From contig JAFDYC010000076.1 in assembly GCA_018267625.1 (NCBI GenBank), positions 1 to 57,674 of the forward strand: a DNA stretch of 57,674 nucleotides. Direction: 5' to 3'. The DNA is from Bacteroidota bacterium (GTDB lineage Bacteria; Bacteroidota; Bacteroidia; Chitinophagales; Chitinophagaceae). The position numbers were made by a program, and so were the translations under genes. Within the stretch, counting starts at the first letter, position 1, and each line of letters starts with the position of its first letter. The notes beneath the pieces were generated by a model. That model saw nothing but the letters and a program-made list of their open reading frames with translations. It did not search any database and had not been told where the DNA came from. Below are positions 1-8,928 of the stretch, piece by piece.

Positions 1-207
1 GACGGTCATTTCTCCGGAAAGGTTGGTAAACTTTTAGTTAACGGGAGCGATGGCGGGGGGAGCCTGCTGGTATGTTCTGTGCAAAACCGGGTAGTAAAAT
101 CCCGCCAATGGGGTTCGATGCTGAAATCAAACTCAGGAGCGGCTGCAATGGGAGCCGGGCAATGGAATAGAGCTGATAATAATAATGGGAACTATTACCT
201 GCCTTGA
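1..207 (+). CDS. Possible 3' end of an unidentified gene entering from the left edge
   Basis: An open frame runs from the first base of the window to a TGA at 205-207, giving 68 residues that end in NNNGNYYLP. It has no start inside the window, so only a C-terminus would be present. The residues are Gly/Asn/Ser rich and no family is recognised. It has the same orientation as smc and stops 67 bases before it. A shorter antisense frame covers the same bases, so coding status is uncertain; with neither frame recognised this may also be non-coding. Confidence 0.3.
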   Translation, partial: DGHFSGKVGKLLVNGSDGGGSLLVCSVQNRVVKSRQWGSMLKSNSGAAAMGAGQWNRADNNNGNYYLP

Positions 208-274
208 AGGTGCTACCGGACTCCGGTACCAATAGTTTATTTTGCGCCCCATATTTCAAAGCCCCTAAGGCCCC

Positions 275-3200
275 TTGCGCTTACGTTCCCTCGACATCAA
301 AGGCTTCAAGTCCTTTGCCGATAAAACCCAGGTTCTCCTCGACCATCCCATCACAGGCATCGTTGGCCCCAACGGTTGCGGAAAAAGCAATATCGTGGAT
401 GCCATCCGCTGGGTCATTGGCGAGCACAAAATCAAATCGCTCCGCTCCGACAACCTGGAAGACCTCATCTTCAATGGCTCCAAAACCCGCGCCGGCAGCG
501 GAATGGCCGAGGTATCGCTCACCTTCGAGAACACCAGGAACCTGCTGCCTACTGAGTTTACCACCGTCACCATCACCCGTAAGTTTTACAAAAGCGGCGA
601 GAGCGAATACCGCCTCAACGACGTAGCCTGTCGCCTCAAAGACATTCACAATCTCTTCCTCGACACCGGCGTCTCTAATGACTCCTACGCCATCATCGAG
701 CTGGGTATGGTGGACGATATTATTAAAGACAAAGAAGGCAGCCGCCGGCGAATGCTGGAGCAGGCTGCTGGTATCTCCATTTACAAAACCCGAAAGAAAG
801 AGGCCCGACAAAAGCTCGAAGCCACCGAAGCAGACCTCTCCCGAATTGAAGACCTGCTCTTTGAAATTGGCGCGAACCTGCGCACTTTGGAAAGCCAGGC
901 CCGCAAAGCAGAACGCTATTTCAAGATTAAAGGCGAGTACAAGGAGCTCAGTATCGAACTGGCCAAGGCCAGCCTGGAGCATTTCAATGAGCAATACAAA
1001 AGCCTCAACGAACAGGAGCATCAGGAAACCGACCGGAAAGCCGGCCTGGAAGCTGCCGTAGCTACCGGCGAAGCACAAATCGAAAAAGACAAGACCGCGC
1101 TCATCACTCAGGAGCAAGAGTTGAACGGCTTGCAAAAAGCATTTAACGACCTGCTCAACCGGGTGCGCCAGCTCGAAGCGGACAAACGTCTGGCTGCACA
1201 ACGCCTGGAGTACCTGCGCGAGCGCGAGCAAACCCTCAATCAGGCTATTGCCGGGGCGGACCGGCAATTGGGAAGCCTGGAAGAAAGCATCGCATTTTCC
1301 AGCCAGCAAATCAGCACCGAAACCAGCGCACTGGAAGGGATGCGCAGCATCTTAGACAACCTCAGGAAGGGGATGGATGAAAGCCGCAATGCCTTCGACA
1401 CCGCACGACAACAACTCGACCTCCGCCGCAATGAATCCCAGGCCACACAGCGTCGCCAATTTGAAGCCGAGAAAAAAGTAGCCGTTGCCGATACCTCGGT
1501 AACGAACCTGCAACGTAACCTGCAGCATCTGCAAGGCGAAGCAGCAAGCCGCAGTACCACCATTGATACCATCCGGAAAGAACGGGCCGCAGCCGAAGTG
1601 CTTTTTCAGGAAAAACAATCAGCGCTTGATGCTTTACTGAAGAAGCAGGAAGAGCTGAAAGGCCGCATCCTGGAAGGGCAGGAAGCCCTGGAAGCCTTGC
1701 GGGCAACACTGGTGGAGGAAAACCGGCGCCTCGATTCGAAGAAGAATGAACACGACCTGCTCAAGAGCCTCGTGGATTCATTAGAAGGCTATCCCGACAG
1801 TATCAAATTTTTGAAACGTCATAAAGACTGGAATCATCAGGCACCGCTGCTCAGCGATGTGTTTGTGGTGAAGCCGGAATTCAGGACCGCTCTGGAAAAT
1901 GTTCTGGAGCAATACCTCAACTATTATGTGGTTGAAAACATCGAAGAAGCGGCCCAGGCCATTCGCCTGCTGGAAGGGGCAAAAAAAGGGAAGGCCAATT
2001 TCATTTTATTAGATAAAATAAACGAAGCCCGGCAGACGCAGATTCAATACGACAACGAAGCTATTGAACAACTTAGGGCTGCCAGTATCGGTCCCATCAC
2101 TCCTGCCCTCGAAGCGGTGGAAGTGGAAGAGAAATATCAGGTACTGGCCGGGCACCTGCTGCGTCATGTATTGATTTGCACGCAACTTCCGGAGGGGACA
2201 AAAAGCAGTGAAGGATTCGTGCTCGTGGACAAAAGCGGACGATATAAATCGGAGCAGTTTACCGTAGGCGGAGGCTCTGTAGGCATCTTTGAAGGCAACA
2301 AAATCGGCCGGGCAAAAAACTTAGAATTACTGGCCTCAGACATCGCTTCCCTCAGCGAAACCACCACATCACTGCGGGCCCAAATCACTGCCATCCAGAC
2401 AAAGCTTGCCGGCTTCAACGCCGAACTTTCCGACAAGGCCATTGAGCAATCCCGGCAGGAATTGAACCGGATTCAATCCAGTATTTCCAACTATGGGAAC
2501 CGCATTGAGACCTATGAAGCAGCCAGCCAAAGCGGGGAACGCAGGATGCAGGAAGTGCAGGCACAGCTCGACCAAACCCAGCAAAGCATCGCCGGCACAC
2601 GCGAAGAATTGGCCAGCATCGTCCGTGAGCTTCAAGGTATCAACGAGGCCCTGAAAACCGCTGAATCAGCCTTCGCAACGGTAGAGGCACAATTCAACAC
2701 AGCCTCGCAGGAATACAATACACAGAACATACAGTTTACCCGGCAACAGAGTAAGCTGGAAAGCCTGAAAGGGGAGCTTCAGTTCCGGAACAACCAACGA
2801 GCCGATACGCTACGCCAGCGTAGCCAGAGCCAGGAATCCCTTGCCGACACAAGCAAGCAATTGGGCGAAACTGAAACCGCTTTGCATGCGGGCGATGAAG
2901 AACTGTATCAATTGCTCTCGCGGAAAGAATCCGACGAGCGGGCACTGAATGAGAAAGACCGTAGCTATTACGAAAAGCGTAATGCCGTTAGTGCCGCTGA
3001 AAGCGTCTTGTCGCAAAAGCGAAAAGAAAAAGAATCAGCCGAAGCCTTACTGGCAGGCATTAAGGAAAAGTTGGGCGAGATGAAGCTGAGCCTGGCAGGA
3101 ATGAAAGAACGCCTTCAGGTAGAGTTCCGGGTGTCGCTGGAACAAATATTGGACGAACCGCGGCAGAGCGAGCAGGGCGTGGACGAACTGAATGCCGAAT

Positions 3201-3835
3201 CGGAACGACTGAAGCAGCGCTTAGAAAGCATGGGGGAGGTGAACCCTACTGCCGTAGAAGCCTTTAGCGAAGTGAAAGCCCGACATGATTTCATCAGCGG
3301 CCAGAAGGACGACCTGGTCAAAGCCAAAGAATCCCTACAAGCCACTATCGAAGAGGTAGAAGCCACAGCCAACACGCGTTTTCGCGAAACTTTCGAACAG
3401 GTACGGGAGAACTTCGGGCATGTCTTCAAGGCTTTATTTACCGAGGATGATTCGGCTGACCTGCGCCTGACCGACCCAGACAACGTAGCAGAAAGCGGTA
3501 TCGAAATTTATGCGCAGCCTAAGGGTAAGAAACCCTCTACCCTCACCCAGCTCAGTGGCGGGGAAAAAACCCTCACCTCTACCGCTTTCCTCTTTGCCAT
3601 CTACCTCATCAAGCCCGCACCGTTCTGTATTCTTGATGAAGTGGATGCCCCCCTGGACGATGCCAATGTGGGCAAGTTCACCAATATGATTCGCAAGTTT
3701 TCCGACAACTCACAGTTCATCATCGTCACCCACAACAAACAGACGATGGCTTCGGTGGACGTAATCTACGGCGTCACGATGCAGGAGCCGGGCGTCAGCA
3801 AACTGGTGCCGGTTGACTTCCGCAGCCTGAACTGA
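275..3835 (+). CDS. smc: Chromosome segregation protein SMC
   Basis: SMC is the condensin ATPase that compacts and segregates the chromosome as a homodimer in the cytoplasm, normally with ScpA and ScpB. The 1186 residues match the family length. Visible parts in order are the N-terminal SLDIKGFKSFADKT strand, Walker A GPNGCGKS at about 31-38, a long coiled coil, a globular hinge at about 500-680, a second coiled coil, the LSGGEKTL signature at about 1093 and Walker B FCILDEVDAPLDD at about 1117-1129. The start is TTG at 275: an in-frame TAA lies at 266-268, and beginning here gives the conserved N-terminus. scpA and scpB are not in the window. Confidence 0.97.
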   Translation: MRLRSLDIKGFKSFADKTQVLLDHPITGIVGPNGCGKSNIVDAIRWVIGEHKIKSLRSDNLEDLIFNGSKTRAGSGMAEVSLTFENTRNLLPTEFTTVTITRKFYKSGESEYRLNDVACRLKDIHNLFLDTGVSNDSYAIIELGMVDDIIKDKEGSRRRMLEQAAGISIYKTRKKEARQKLEATEADLSRIEDLLFEIGANLRTLESQARKAERYFKIKGEYKELSIELAKASLEHFNEQYKSLNEQEHQETDRKAGLEAAVATGEAQIEKDKTALITQEQELNGLQKAFNDLLNRVRQLEADKRLAAQRLEYLREREQTLNQAIAGADRQLGSLEESIAFSSQQISTETSALEGMRSILDNLRKGMDESRNAFDTARQQLDLRRNESQATQRRQFEAEKKVAVADTSVTNLQRNLQHLQGEAASRSTTIDTIRKERAAAEVLFQEKQSALDALLKKQEELKGRILEGQEALEALRATLVEENRRLDSKKNEHDLLKSLVDSLEGYPDSIKFLKRHKDWNHQAPLLSDVFVVKPEFRTALENVLEQYLNYYVVENIEEAAQAIRLLEGAKKGKANFILLDKINEARQTQIQYDNEAIEQLRAASIGPITPALEAVEVEEKYQVLAGHLLRHVLICTQLPEGTKSSEGFVLVDKSGRYKSEQFTVGGGSVGIFEGNKIGRAKNLELLASDIASLSETTTSLRAQITAIQTKLAGFNAELSDKAIEQSRQELNRIQSSISNYGNRIETYEAASQSGERRMQEVQAQLDQTQQSIAGTREELASIVRELQGINEALKTAESAFATVEAQFNTASQEYNTQNIQFTRQQSKLESLKGELQFRNNQRADTLRQRSQSQESLADTSKQLGETETALHAGDEELYQLLSRKESDERALNEKDRSYYEKRNAVSAAESVLSQKRKEKESAEALLAGIKEKLGEMKLSLAGMKERLQVEFRVSLEQILDEPRQSEQGVDELNAESERLKQRLESMGEVNPTAVEAFSEVKARHDFISGQKDDLVKAKESLQATIEEVEATANTRFRETFEQVRENFGHVFKALFTEDDSADLRLTDPDNVAESGIEIYAQPKGKKPSTLTQLSGGEKTLTSTAFLFAIYLIKPAPFCILDEVDAPLDDANVGKFTNMIRKFSDNSQFIIVTHNKQTMASVDVIYGVTMQEPGVSKLVPVDFRSLN

Positions 3836-3888
3836 TTTTTCAGCCCATCTGTGCTTGATTTCCCTTGCTTCCGCGGCACAATTTTTCC

Positions 3889-4317
3889 ATGCCCATCCTC
3901 CTTATGGAACCGCAAACCGAAAAGTTCAGTGACGCTACCGCCAACCGCCCGGAAGGGAAACGCCCGTTGGACGCTGCGGTGATGCGGTTCAGTCTTCCCC
4001 ATTATATCCGCCAGTTGAAGGATGAAAAAGCATGGACAGAGACCACACGCAATGCCATTACCCTACTCCACAACAGCTACATGCGCATCGTGCTTGTGGC
4101 GCTTAAAAGCGGGCAGGAAATGTGCCACGGTATTGCCGGCGCCCTGAGTGTTCATGTGCTCAGCGGCCGTATCAATTTAGAAACAGAACAGGAAAGCTTT
4201 TCGATGGATGAAGGCGACATCGCTACCCTGCACCCCGGCCTCCGGCATTTCATTTTTGCCGAAGGCACAGCCGTCATCTTACTGACCCTGGCCGGGAATG
4301 CTTCCGGCGATTTCTAA
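3889..4317 (+). CDS. Cupin-fold protein
   Basis: A small single-domain protein of 142 residues. The C-terminal two thirds carry a cupin-type beta-barrel pattern, with strands around RIVLVALKSGQEMCH, LSVHVLSGRI and the turn DEGDIATLHPGLRHFIFA. The usual HxH...E metal motif is only partly kept (MCHGIAGALSVHV and GLRH), so metal binding cannot be assumed. Such proteins sense or bind small ligands, but no substrate is evident. ATG 3889 is used; ATG 3904 (MEPQTEKF) is an equally good start, and TTG 3865 is less likely. It follows smc by 53 bases and overlaps the end of the converging J-domain gene by four bases. Confidence 0.75.
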   Translation: MPILLMEPQTEKFSDATANRPEGKRPLDAAVMRFSLPHYIRQLKDEKAWTETTRNAITLLHNSYMRIVLVALKSGQEMCHGIAGALSVHVLSGRINLETEQESFSMDEGDIATLHPGLRHFIFAEGTAVILLTLAGNASGDF

Positions 4318-4970
4318 CGCCGCGCAAACAACCAGAGAGCAAAACAAATCAGCACACTGCACAGCATCACAATTAGGGGTCGGTACCGGTTCCAACGTCT
4401 TTCCTGCACACTGGCCTTCATCCAGGCATCCCATTGCTTCTGCAAGGAAACATCAGCTCCGGCCAGGGCTTTCATGGCAGGCGCTAAACCAGGCCTGAGT
4501 TGCAAGGCAAGGCTCTGAATGCTTTCAAACACACATTCAAAAACCCGTCGGCGATGCTCCGGGTGGGAAGCCAAACACTGGAGATGTTCTTCCCGCAGCA
4601 AGTCCAAGACAAAGTCGTGAAGCGCCTCATGGTTCATGCGTAGCTGGTCAATCTGCTGCATGTGTAGTCTCAATTGCTCGGCCTGATGTAAAAACTCCTC
4701 ACAGCTTGGGATCACCGGCTTGCGGCCCGGCCCAGGGATTCCCATCTGCCAGCGGTGTTCATCATATTGTGCCCGCCGTTCCGGGTGAGACAGCACCTCG
4801 TAAGCTTCGTTGATTAGCGAAAAGTCTTTTTGACGGGATGCCTCATCAAGAGCCACATCCGGATGCAGTTTTTTGGCCAGAACCCGGTAGGCTGTCCGCA
4901 GCTCATCTGAAGTCGCATACGCCGGCACCCCAAGAAGCGCATAATAGTCTTGTTCGGTTCGGATATGCAT
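4314..4970 (-). CDS. J-domain protein with C-terminal membrane anchor
   Basis: The first 70 or so residues form a J domain (DYYALLGVPAYATSDEL, then KKLHPDV with the essential HPD triad, then INEAYEVLSHPERRAQYDEH), the part that stimulates DnaK ATPase. The remaining 140 residues have no DnaJ zinc-finger or substrate-binding domain. They are predicted helical and end in one hydrophobic segment (LIVMLCSVLICFALWLFARR). The protein is therefore a J-domain co-chaperone tethered to the inner membrane by its tail, with the J domain in the cytoplasm. Its clients are unknown. It converges on the cupin gene with a four-base overlap. Confidence 0.88.
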   Translation of the reverse strand: MHIRTEQDYYALLGVPAYATSDELRTAYRVLAKKLHPDVALDEASRQKDFSLINEAYEVLSHPERRAQYDEHRWQMGIPGPGRKPVIPSCEEFLHQAEQLRLHMQQIDQLRMNHEALHDFVLDLLREEHLQCLASHPEHRRRVFECVFESIQSLALQLRPGLAPAMKALAGADVSLQKQWDAWMKASVQERRWNRYRPLIVMLCSVLICFALWLFARR

Positions 4971-5056
4971 GGGTCTTCGAGATGGTGGCGAAAGCTGCTG
5001 ATGGACTACTCAGGAGCCATTATGTCTAAAAAGTAGTCCCAGTTCAGAGACCCGAA

Positions 5057-5221
5057 TCATAAAAAAGCTTTGATCAGAATGAAAGCAAACGCGAGGGCAA
5101 ACACAGAAAAAACCACAAAGCGAAAGCGAGCGCCAGGGCCATTCTTCAGGCGCTTGGGCAAATAGAAAAACACCCAGAGCAGGAAGCTCAGCGCCAGCGC
5201 CAGGGCTACAGCCTTAACCAT
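5057..5221 (-). CDS. 54-residue membrane protein coupled to paaZ
   Basis: This short gene begins with ATG two bases after the TGA of paaZ (5224-5226) and runs 54 codons to TGA at 5057-5059. The peptide starts MVKAVALALALSFLLW and has two hydrophobic helices (about 4-20 and 34-53) joined by a basic loop (PKRLKNGPGARFRF), a helical-hairpin membrane protein. The tight spacing suggests translational coupling to paaZ. No family is recognised. Coding status rests on the uninterrupted frame, the membrane pattern and the placement. A role next to an acyl-CoA enzyme is inference only. Confidence 0.6.
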   Translation of the reverse strand: MVKAVALALALSFLLWVFFYLPKRLKNGPGARFRFVVFSVFALAFAFILIKAFL

Positions 5222-5223
5222 CT

Positions 5224-7278
5224 TCAGGACTGGTTGCGCTTTTTCACCATCGTCAGAATAGTGGCTATGGCTACAGTCTCACCGCTCTCATCATACACAT
5301 CCACCAGCCACTTCACGATGCCTTTTGCTACATCTTCTTCAGAACGTTTTTCCTGATCCGTTTTTTCTTTCACCGTCAGCCGCACGCCGATGGTGGCACC
5401 CGGGTACACGGGCTTTGTAAACCGGCATTCATCAATACCGTAATTCAGCAGTACCGGGCCTTTCTTAGCATCTACAAACAAACCGGCTGCTTTGGCCAGG
5501 ACAAAGTATCCATGAGCCACCCGGCGTTCGAAGATGGTGCCTTCGAGGCTGGTCGCATCCATGTGGGCATAGAAATTATCCCCGCTCAGGTTGGCGAAAT
5601 TGGTGATGTCTGCTTCCGTCACGGTGTGCCGGGCGGTGATGAGCGTATCCCCCACCTGCAGCTCTTCAAAGTATTTACGGAAGGGGTGCACTTCGGTCTC
5701 GTGCTGCTGCGCATACTGCTGATAGACGTTGGTGATGCGCGAAATCATACTCGGGCTACCCTGGATGGCCGTGCGTTGCAGGTAGTGCATCACACCGCGC
5801 TTACCGCCCATTTCTTCACCGCCCCCTGCGCGGCCCGGGCCTCCGTGGATGAGCATCGGCATGGGCGAGCCATGACCCGTACTTTCTTTCGCACACTCGG
5901 CATTTAAGACCAGAATCCGACCGTGCATCAGTGCGGTGCCCAACACAAAATCTTTGGCCACATCATCATCTGCTGTGACGATGGAGCCTACTAAGGAACC
6001 CTGCCCCATTCGCGCCAGAGTGATGGCTTCATCTAAGCCCCTGTATGGCATCAGCGTGCTCACCGGCCCGAAAGCTTCTATTTGGTGCCCTGCTGTTTTC
6101 TTTAACGGATCATCGTTTAGGAACACGATGGGCGGCATGAATGCACCCTGGTCTTTATCGGCTCCTTTCACCTCAAAATGTTCCAGGCTGCCGATGACGA
6201 TGGATTGGCTCTTCACCAGCTCGTCAATGCGCTCCCTTACTTCATTTCTTTGCGCCAGCCCTGCTAACGAACCCATGCGAACGCCCTCCGCCTTGGGGTC
6301 GCCGATGGTGGTACCTGCCAGCCGTTTGCCCAATGCAATTTGTACATCTTCCACCCGGTCGGCAGGCACGATGATGCGGCGAATCGCCGTGCATTTCTGG
6401 CCCGCTTTGGTGGTCATCTCCCGGGCCACTTCTTTTATGAAAAGATCCCACTCGGGCATCTTCGGGGTCACGTCCGGGCCCAGTACACAACAGTTGAGTG
6501 AATCCGCTTCGAGGTTAAAGGGCACTGCCTGTTCCAGCACACGCGGATGGCTCTTCAGGCTTCGGCCAGTCTGAGCAGAACCTGTAAACGTCACCACATC
6601 CTGGCATTCGATGCTGTCCAGAATGCCCCGGGCCGAACCACAGATAAGCTGCAATGAGCCTTCCGGGAAAATGTCGCTCTTAATAATTTCTTCAAACACG
6701 GCTTCCGTCAGGAAACTGGTCAGAGTAGCGGGTTTCACGATAGCCGGTACGCCCGCAAACAGGTTCACGGCAATTTTCTCCAACATACCCCAAACCGGAA
6801 AGTTGAAGGCATTGATGTGGATGGCTACACCCTCTCGAGGCACCATGATATGATGGCCAATGAAGGTGTTGTTCTTACTCAGTTTCACCGCTTCGCCTTC
6901 CACGTAAAAACGCTCATCCGGAAACTGCCGGCGCAGGCTGGCATACGCAAACAGGTTCCCAATTCCTCCTTCAATATCCACCCAGCTATCGGCCCGGGTA
7001 GCGCCGGTCAGGTATGAGAGTTCGTAGAAATATTCCTTTCGCTCCAGCAGGTGCATCGCCAGTGCCTTCAGCATCCGCCCCCGTTGCTGGAACGTCAGCT
7101 TCCGCAAGGCAGGCCCGCCCACCTGACGCGCATACTGCATCATCGCTGCAAAGTCGAGGCCTTCTGTAGATGCCGTAAAAATGGGAGCACCTGTGATGGC
7201 ATTATGGAGTGTTTCGCCTTCGCTGCGGGCTGTGCGCCACGCACCTTCAGCGTAGTTTTTCAATTGACGAATAGACAT
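5224..7278 (-). CDS. paaZ: PaaZ-type aldehyde dehydrogenase / MaoC hydratase fusion
   Basis: This is a two-domain enzyme of the aerobic phenylacetate pathway. In characterised PaaZ proteins the C-terminal MaoC (hotdog) domain hydrolyses the oxepin-CoA ring and the N-terminal aldehyde dehydrogenase oxidises the resulting semialdehyde to 3-oxo-5,6-dehydrosuberyl-CoA. The 684 residues match the family. The dehydrogenase part (1-520) has the catalytic Glu257 in FNLEADS and Cys296 in AGQKCTAIRR. The MaoC domain (about 535-684) has YFEELQVGDT and the active-site stretch NLSGDNFYAHMD. A -7 element lies at 7304-7311. The oxygenase genes paaABCD are not nearby. Confidence 0.93.
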   Translation of the reverse strand: MSIRQLKNYAEGAWRTARSEGETLHNAITGAPIFTASTEGLDFAAMMQYARQVGGPALRKLTFQQRGRMLKALAMHLLERKEYFYELSYLTGATRADSWVDIEGGIGNLFAYASLRRQFPDERFYVEGEAVKLSKNNTFIGHHIMVPREGVAIHINAFNFPVWGMLEKIAVNLFAGVPAIVKPATLTSFLTEAVFEEIIKSDIFPEGSLQLICGSARGILDSIECQDVVTFTGSAQTGRSLKSHPRVLEQAVPFNLEADSLNCCVLGPDVTPKMPEWDLFIKEVAREMTTKAGQKCTAIRRIIVPADRVEDVQIALGKRLAGTTIGDPKAEGVRMGSLAGLAQRNEVRERIDELVKSQSIVIGSLEHFEVKGADKDQGAFMPPIVFLNDDPLKKTAGHQIEAFGPVSTLMPYRGLDEAITLARMGQGSLVGSIVTADDDVAKDFVLGTALMHGRILVLNAECAKESTGHGSPMPMLIHGGPGRAGGGEEMGGKRGVMHYLQRTAIQGSPSMISRITNVYQQYAQQHETEVHPFRKYFEELQVGDTLITARHTVTEADITNFANLSGDNFYAHMDATSLEGTIFERRVAHGYFVLAKAAGLFVDAKKGPVLLNYGIDECRFTKPVYPGATIGVRLTVKEKTDQEKRSEEDVAKGIVKWLVDVYDESGETVAIATILTMVKKRNQS

Positions 7279-7303
7279 GTTGAAACTGGAAAAAGTCGAA
7301 TCG

Positions 7304-7311
7304 CAAATTTA
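7304..7311 (-). promoter_or_regulatory. Bacteroidota -7 promoter element of paaZ
   Basis: On the minus strand this reads TAAATTTG, an exact match to the Bacteroidota -7 consensus TANNTTTG, 25 bases before the paaZ ATG. No clear TTTG is seen at -33. Transcription would start near 7298 and give a leader of about 20 bases. Confidence 0.5.
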
Positions 7312-7532
7312 CGAAGCCTGAAAGGCAGCCCCGTCCGGAAAGCAAAAGGCTCCGATAATACAGAGGGCAATGGCCAAAGGATTTTATTTTTTCAAGCTTT
7401 CTGTACTGCTATGAAGCAGCCGTTGCGACGCTCCGTTCAGCAATCTTTCAGGATGCGACTTTCCACATAACATACCGTAGGCTGCATCCAGGTAAAAACA
7501 GCAAAAACAAGAAATCCAGAAAGCAACAAGGA

Positions 7533-8780
7533 CTATAACCCAAGGAGCATATTCACCGGAGGACGACCGGCCAGCAATAGCTCCGGCGACTCCAGCAATT
7601 CCTTCACCCGAACCAGGAAGCTGACACTCTCGCGGCCATCAATAATGCGGTGGTCATAGCTCAGCGCGATGTACATCATCGGGCGGACTTCGACCTTGCC
7701 CTGAAGCACCATTGGTCGCTCCTGGATTTTGTGCATGCCCAGAATAGCGCTTTGGGGCAGGTTGATAATCGGCGTGCTCATCAGCGAGCCAAACACACCG
7801 CCATTCGTGATGGTGAAGGTGCCGCCCGTCATCTCATCAATGCTAAGCTTGTTGTCGCGGGCCTTGGCGGCTAATTCTGCTACAGCCAGCTCAATGCCTG
7901 CCATGCTGAGGCTTTCTGCATTCCGGATCACCGGAACGACCAGGCCTTTAGGCGCCGACACTGCAATGGAGATGTCGCAGTAATCGTGATAGACGATGCT
8001 GTCGCCATCAATGCGGGCATTCACCGCCGGCCATTCGCCGAGTGCAATGCAGCAGGCACGGGTGAAGAACGACATGAAGCCCAATCCCACACCAAAAGCT
8101 TTCTTGAAGTCCTCCTTATGCTTAGCCCGGATTGCCATGATGGCGCTCATATCCACCTCATTGAAGGTGGTCAGCATGGCCGTTGTGTTTTTAGATTCTA
8201 CCAGGCGGCGGGAAACTGTCTTGCGCAGGTTGCTCATCTTTTCAGGGCGCTGCTCCCGGGAAGGGCTGCCATCCGCATTTTTCCGGGCTCCTGGAGGCTG
8301 AGCCAGTGCTTCGAGCACATCGTGCTTCAGGATGCGGCCACCGCTGCCCGAGCCTTTCAGGTCGGCTGCTTTCAGTTGCTTGTCGGCCATAATGGCCTGT
8401 GCTACCGGAGTAGCTTTCTTGTCCGTTGCTGCGGGCTTGGGAGCCGGGGGGTCAGGCTTGGGAGTTTCTTTCTTTTCCACCTGGGCCATCGGAGCAGTCG
8501 CTTCTTTTTTAGTCTTTTTATCTGCTGATGCTTCGGCAGGCTTGGGTGCTTTTTCGTCAATCGTGCAAGCCACATCGCCGATAGCCAGCGTGGCTCCTTC
8601 CTGAGCCACGATATGCAGTAGCCCAGCCTCTTCGGCATTCAGTTCGAAGGTTGCCTTTTCGCTTTCCAGCTCGCAAAGCAGTTCATCGCGGTTCACATAC
8701 GAGCCATCTGGCTTCAGCCACTTCACCAATGTTACTTCTGAGATGGACTCGCCTACGGTGGGCACCTTTATTTCAATCAT
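7533..8780 (-). CDS. odhB: Dihydrolipoyllysine succinyltransferase (E2 of 2-oxoglutarate dehydrogenase)
   Basis: This is the E2 core of the 2-oxoglutarate dehydrogenase complex, transferring succinyl groups from lipoamide to CoA in the TCA cycle. Its 415 residues show an N-terminal lipoyl domain with the lipoylated Lys42 in [11 protein letters not shown], an Ala/Pro/Lys-rich linker (about 75-125), a peripheral E3-binding domain (about 126-162, [20 protein letters not shown]) and the catalytic acyltransferase domain ending with [13 protein letters not shown], where His377 and Asp381 are the active-site pair. The E1 gene (odhA) usually lies immediately upstream but is not seen here. Branched-chain E2 is the main alternative. 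Confidence 0.93.
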   Translation of the reverse strand: MIEIKVPTVGESISEVTLVKWLKPDGSYVNRDELLCELESEKATFELNAEEAGLLHIVAQEGATLAIGDVACTIDEKAPKPAEASADKKTKKEATAPMAQVEKKETPKPDPPAPKPAATDKKATPVAQAIMADKQLKAADLKGSGSGGRILKHDVLEALAQPPGARKNADGSPSREQRPEKMSNLRKTVSRRLVESKNTTAMLTTFNEVDMSAIMAIRAKHKEDFKKAFGVGLGFMSFFTRACCIALGEWPAVNARIDGDSIVYHDYCDISIAVSAPKGLVVPVIRNAESLSMAGIELAVAELAAKARDNKLSIDEMTGGTFTITNGGVFGSLMSTPIINLPQSAILGMHKIQERPMVLQGKVEVRPMMYIALSYDHRIIDGRESVSFLVRVKELLESPELLLAGRPPVNMLLGL

Positions 8781-8812
8781 TGCTGCCTTAGTTTTTGCGG
8801 CCCGAAATTAGG

Positions 8813-8820
8813 CAGTTCAG
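8813..8820 (-). promoter_or_regulatory. Probable -7 promoter element of odhB
   Basis: The minus strand reads TAATTTCG, one mismatch from TANNTTTG, 32 bases before the odhB ATG. It fits the pattern seen before several other genes in this window. Confidence 0.4.
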
Positions 8821-8928
8821 GCAAGCAGCCCGATGATGCTCAGCAGCATCTTCGGCAGTTCCGGACGCAACAAAGGAATTTCTTCCGGGTTCAAAGGCAG
8901 GTTTATTCTTTGAAAGCAAGGCCTGCGG

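Noticed and set aside
281..1309. 342-codon antisense open frame opposite smc
   Set aside because: It follows the codon bias of smc on the other strand, has low-complexity Phe/Val/Leu composition and no family signature.
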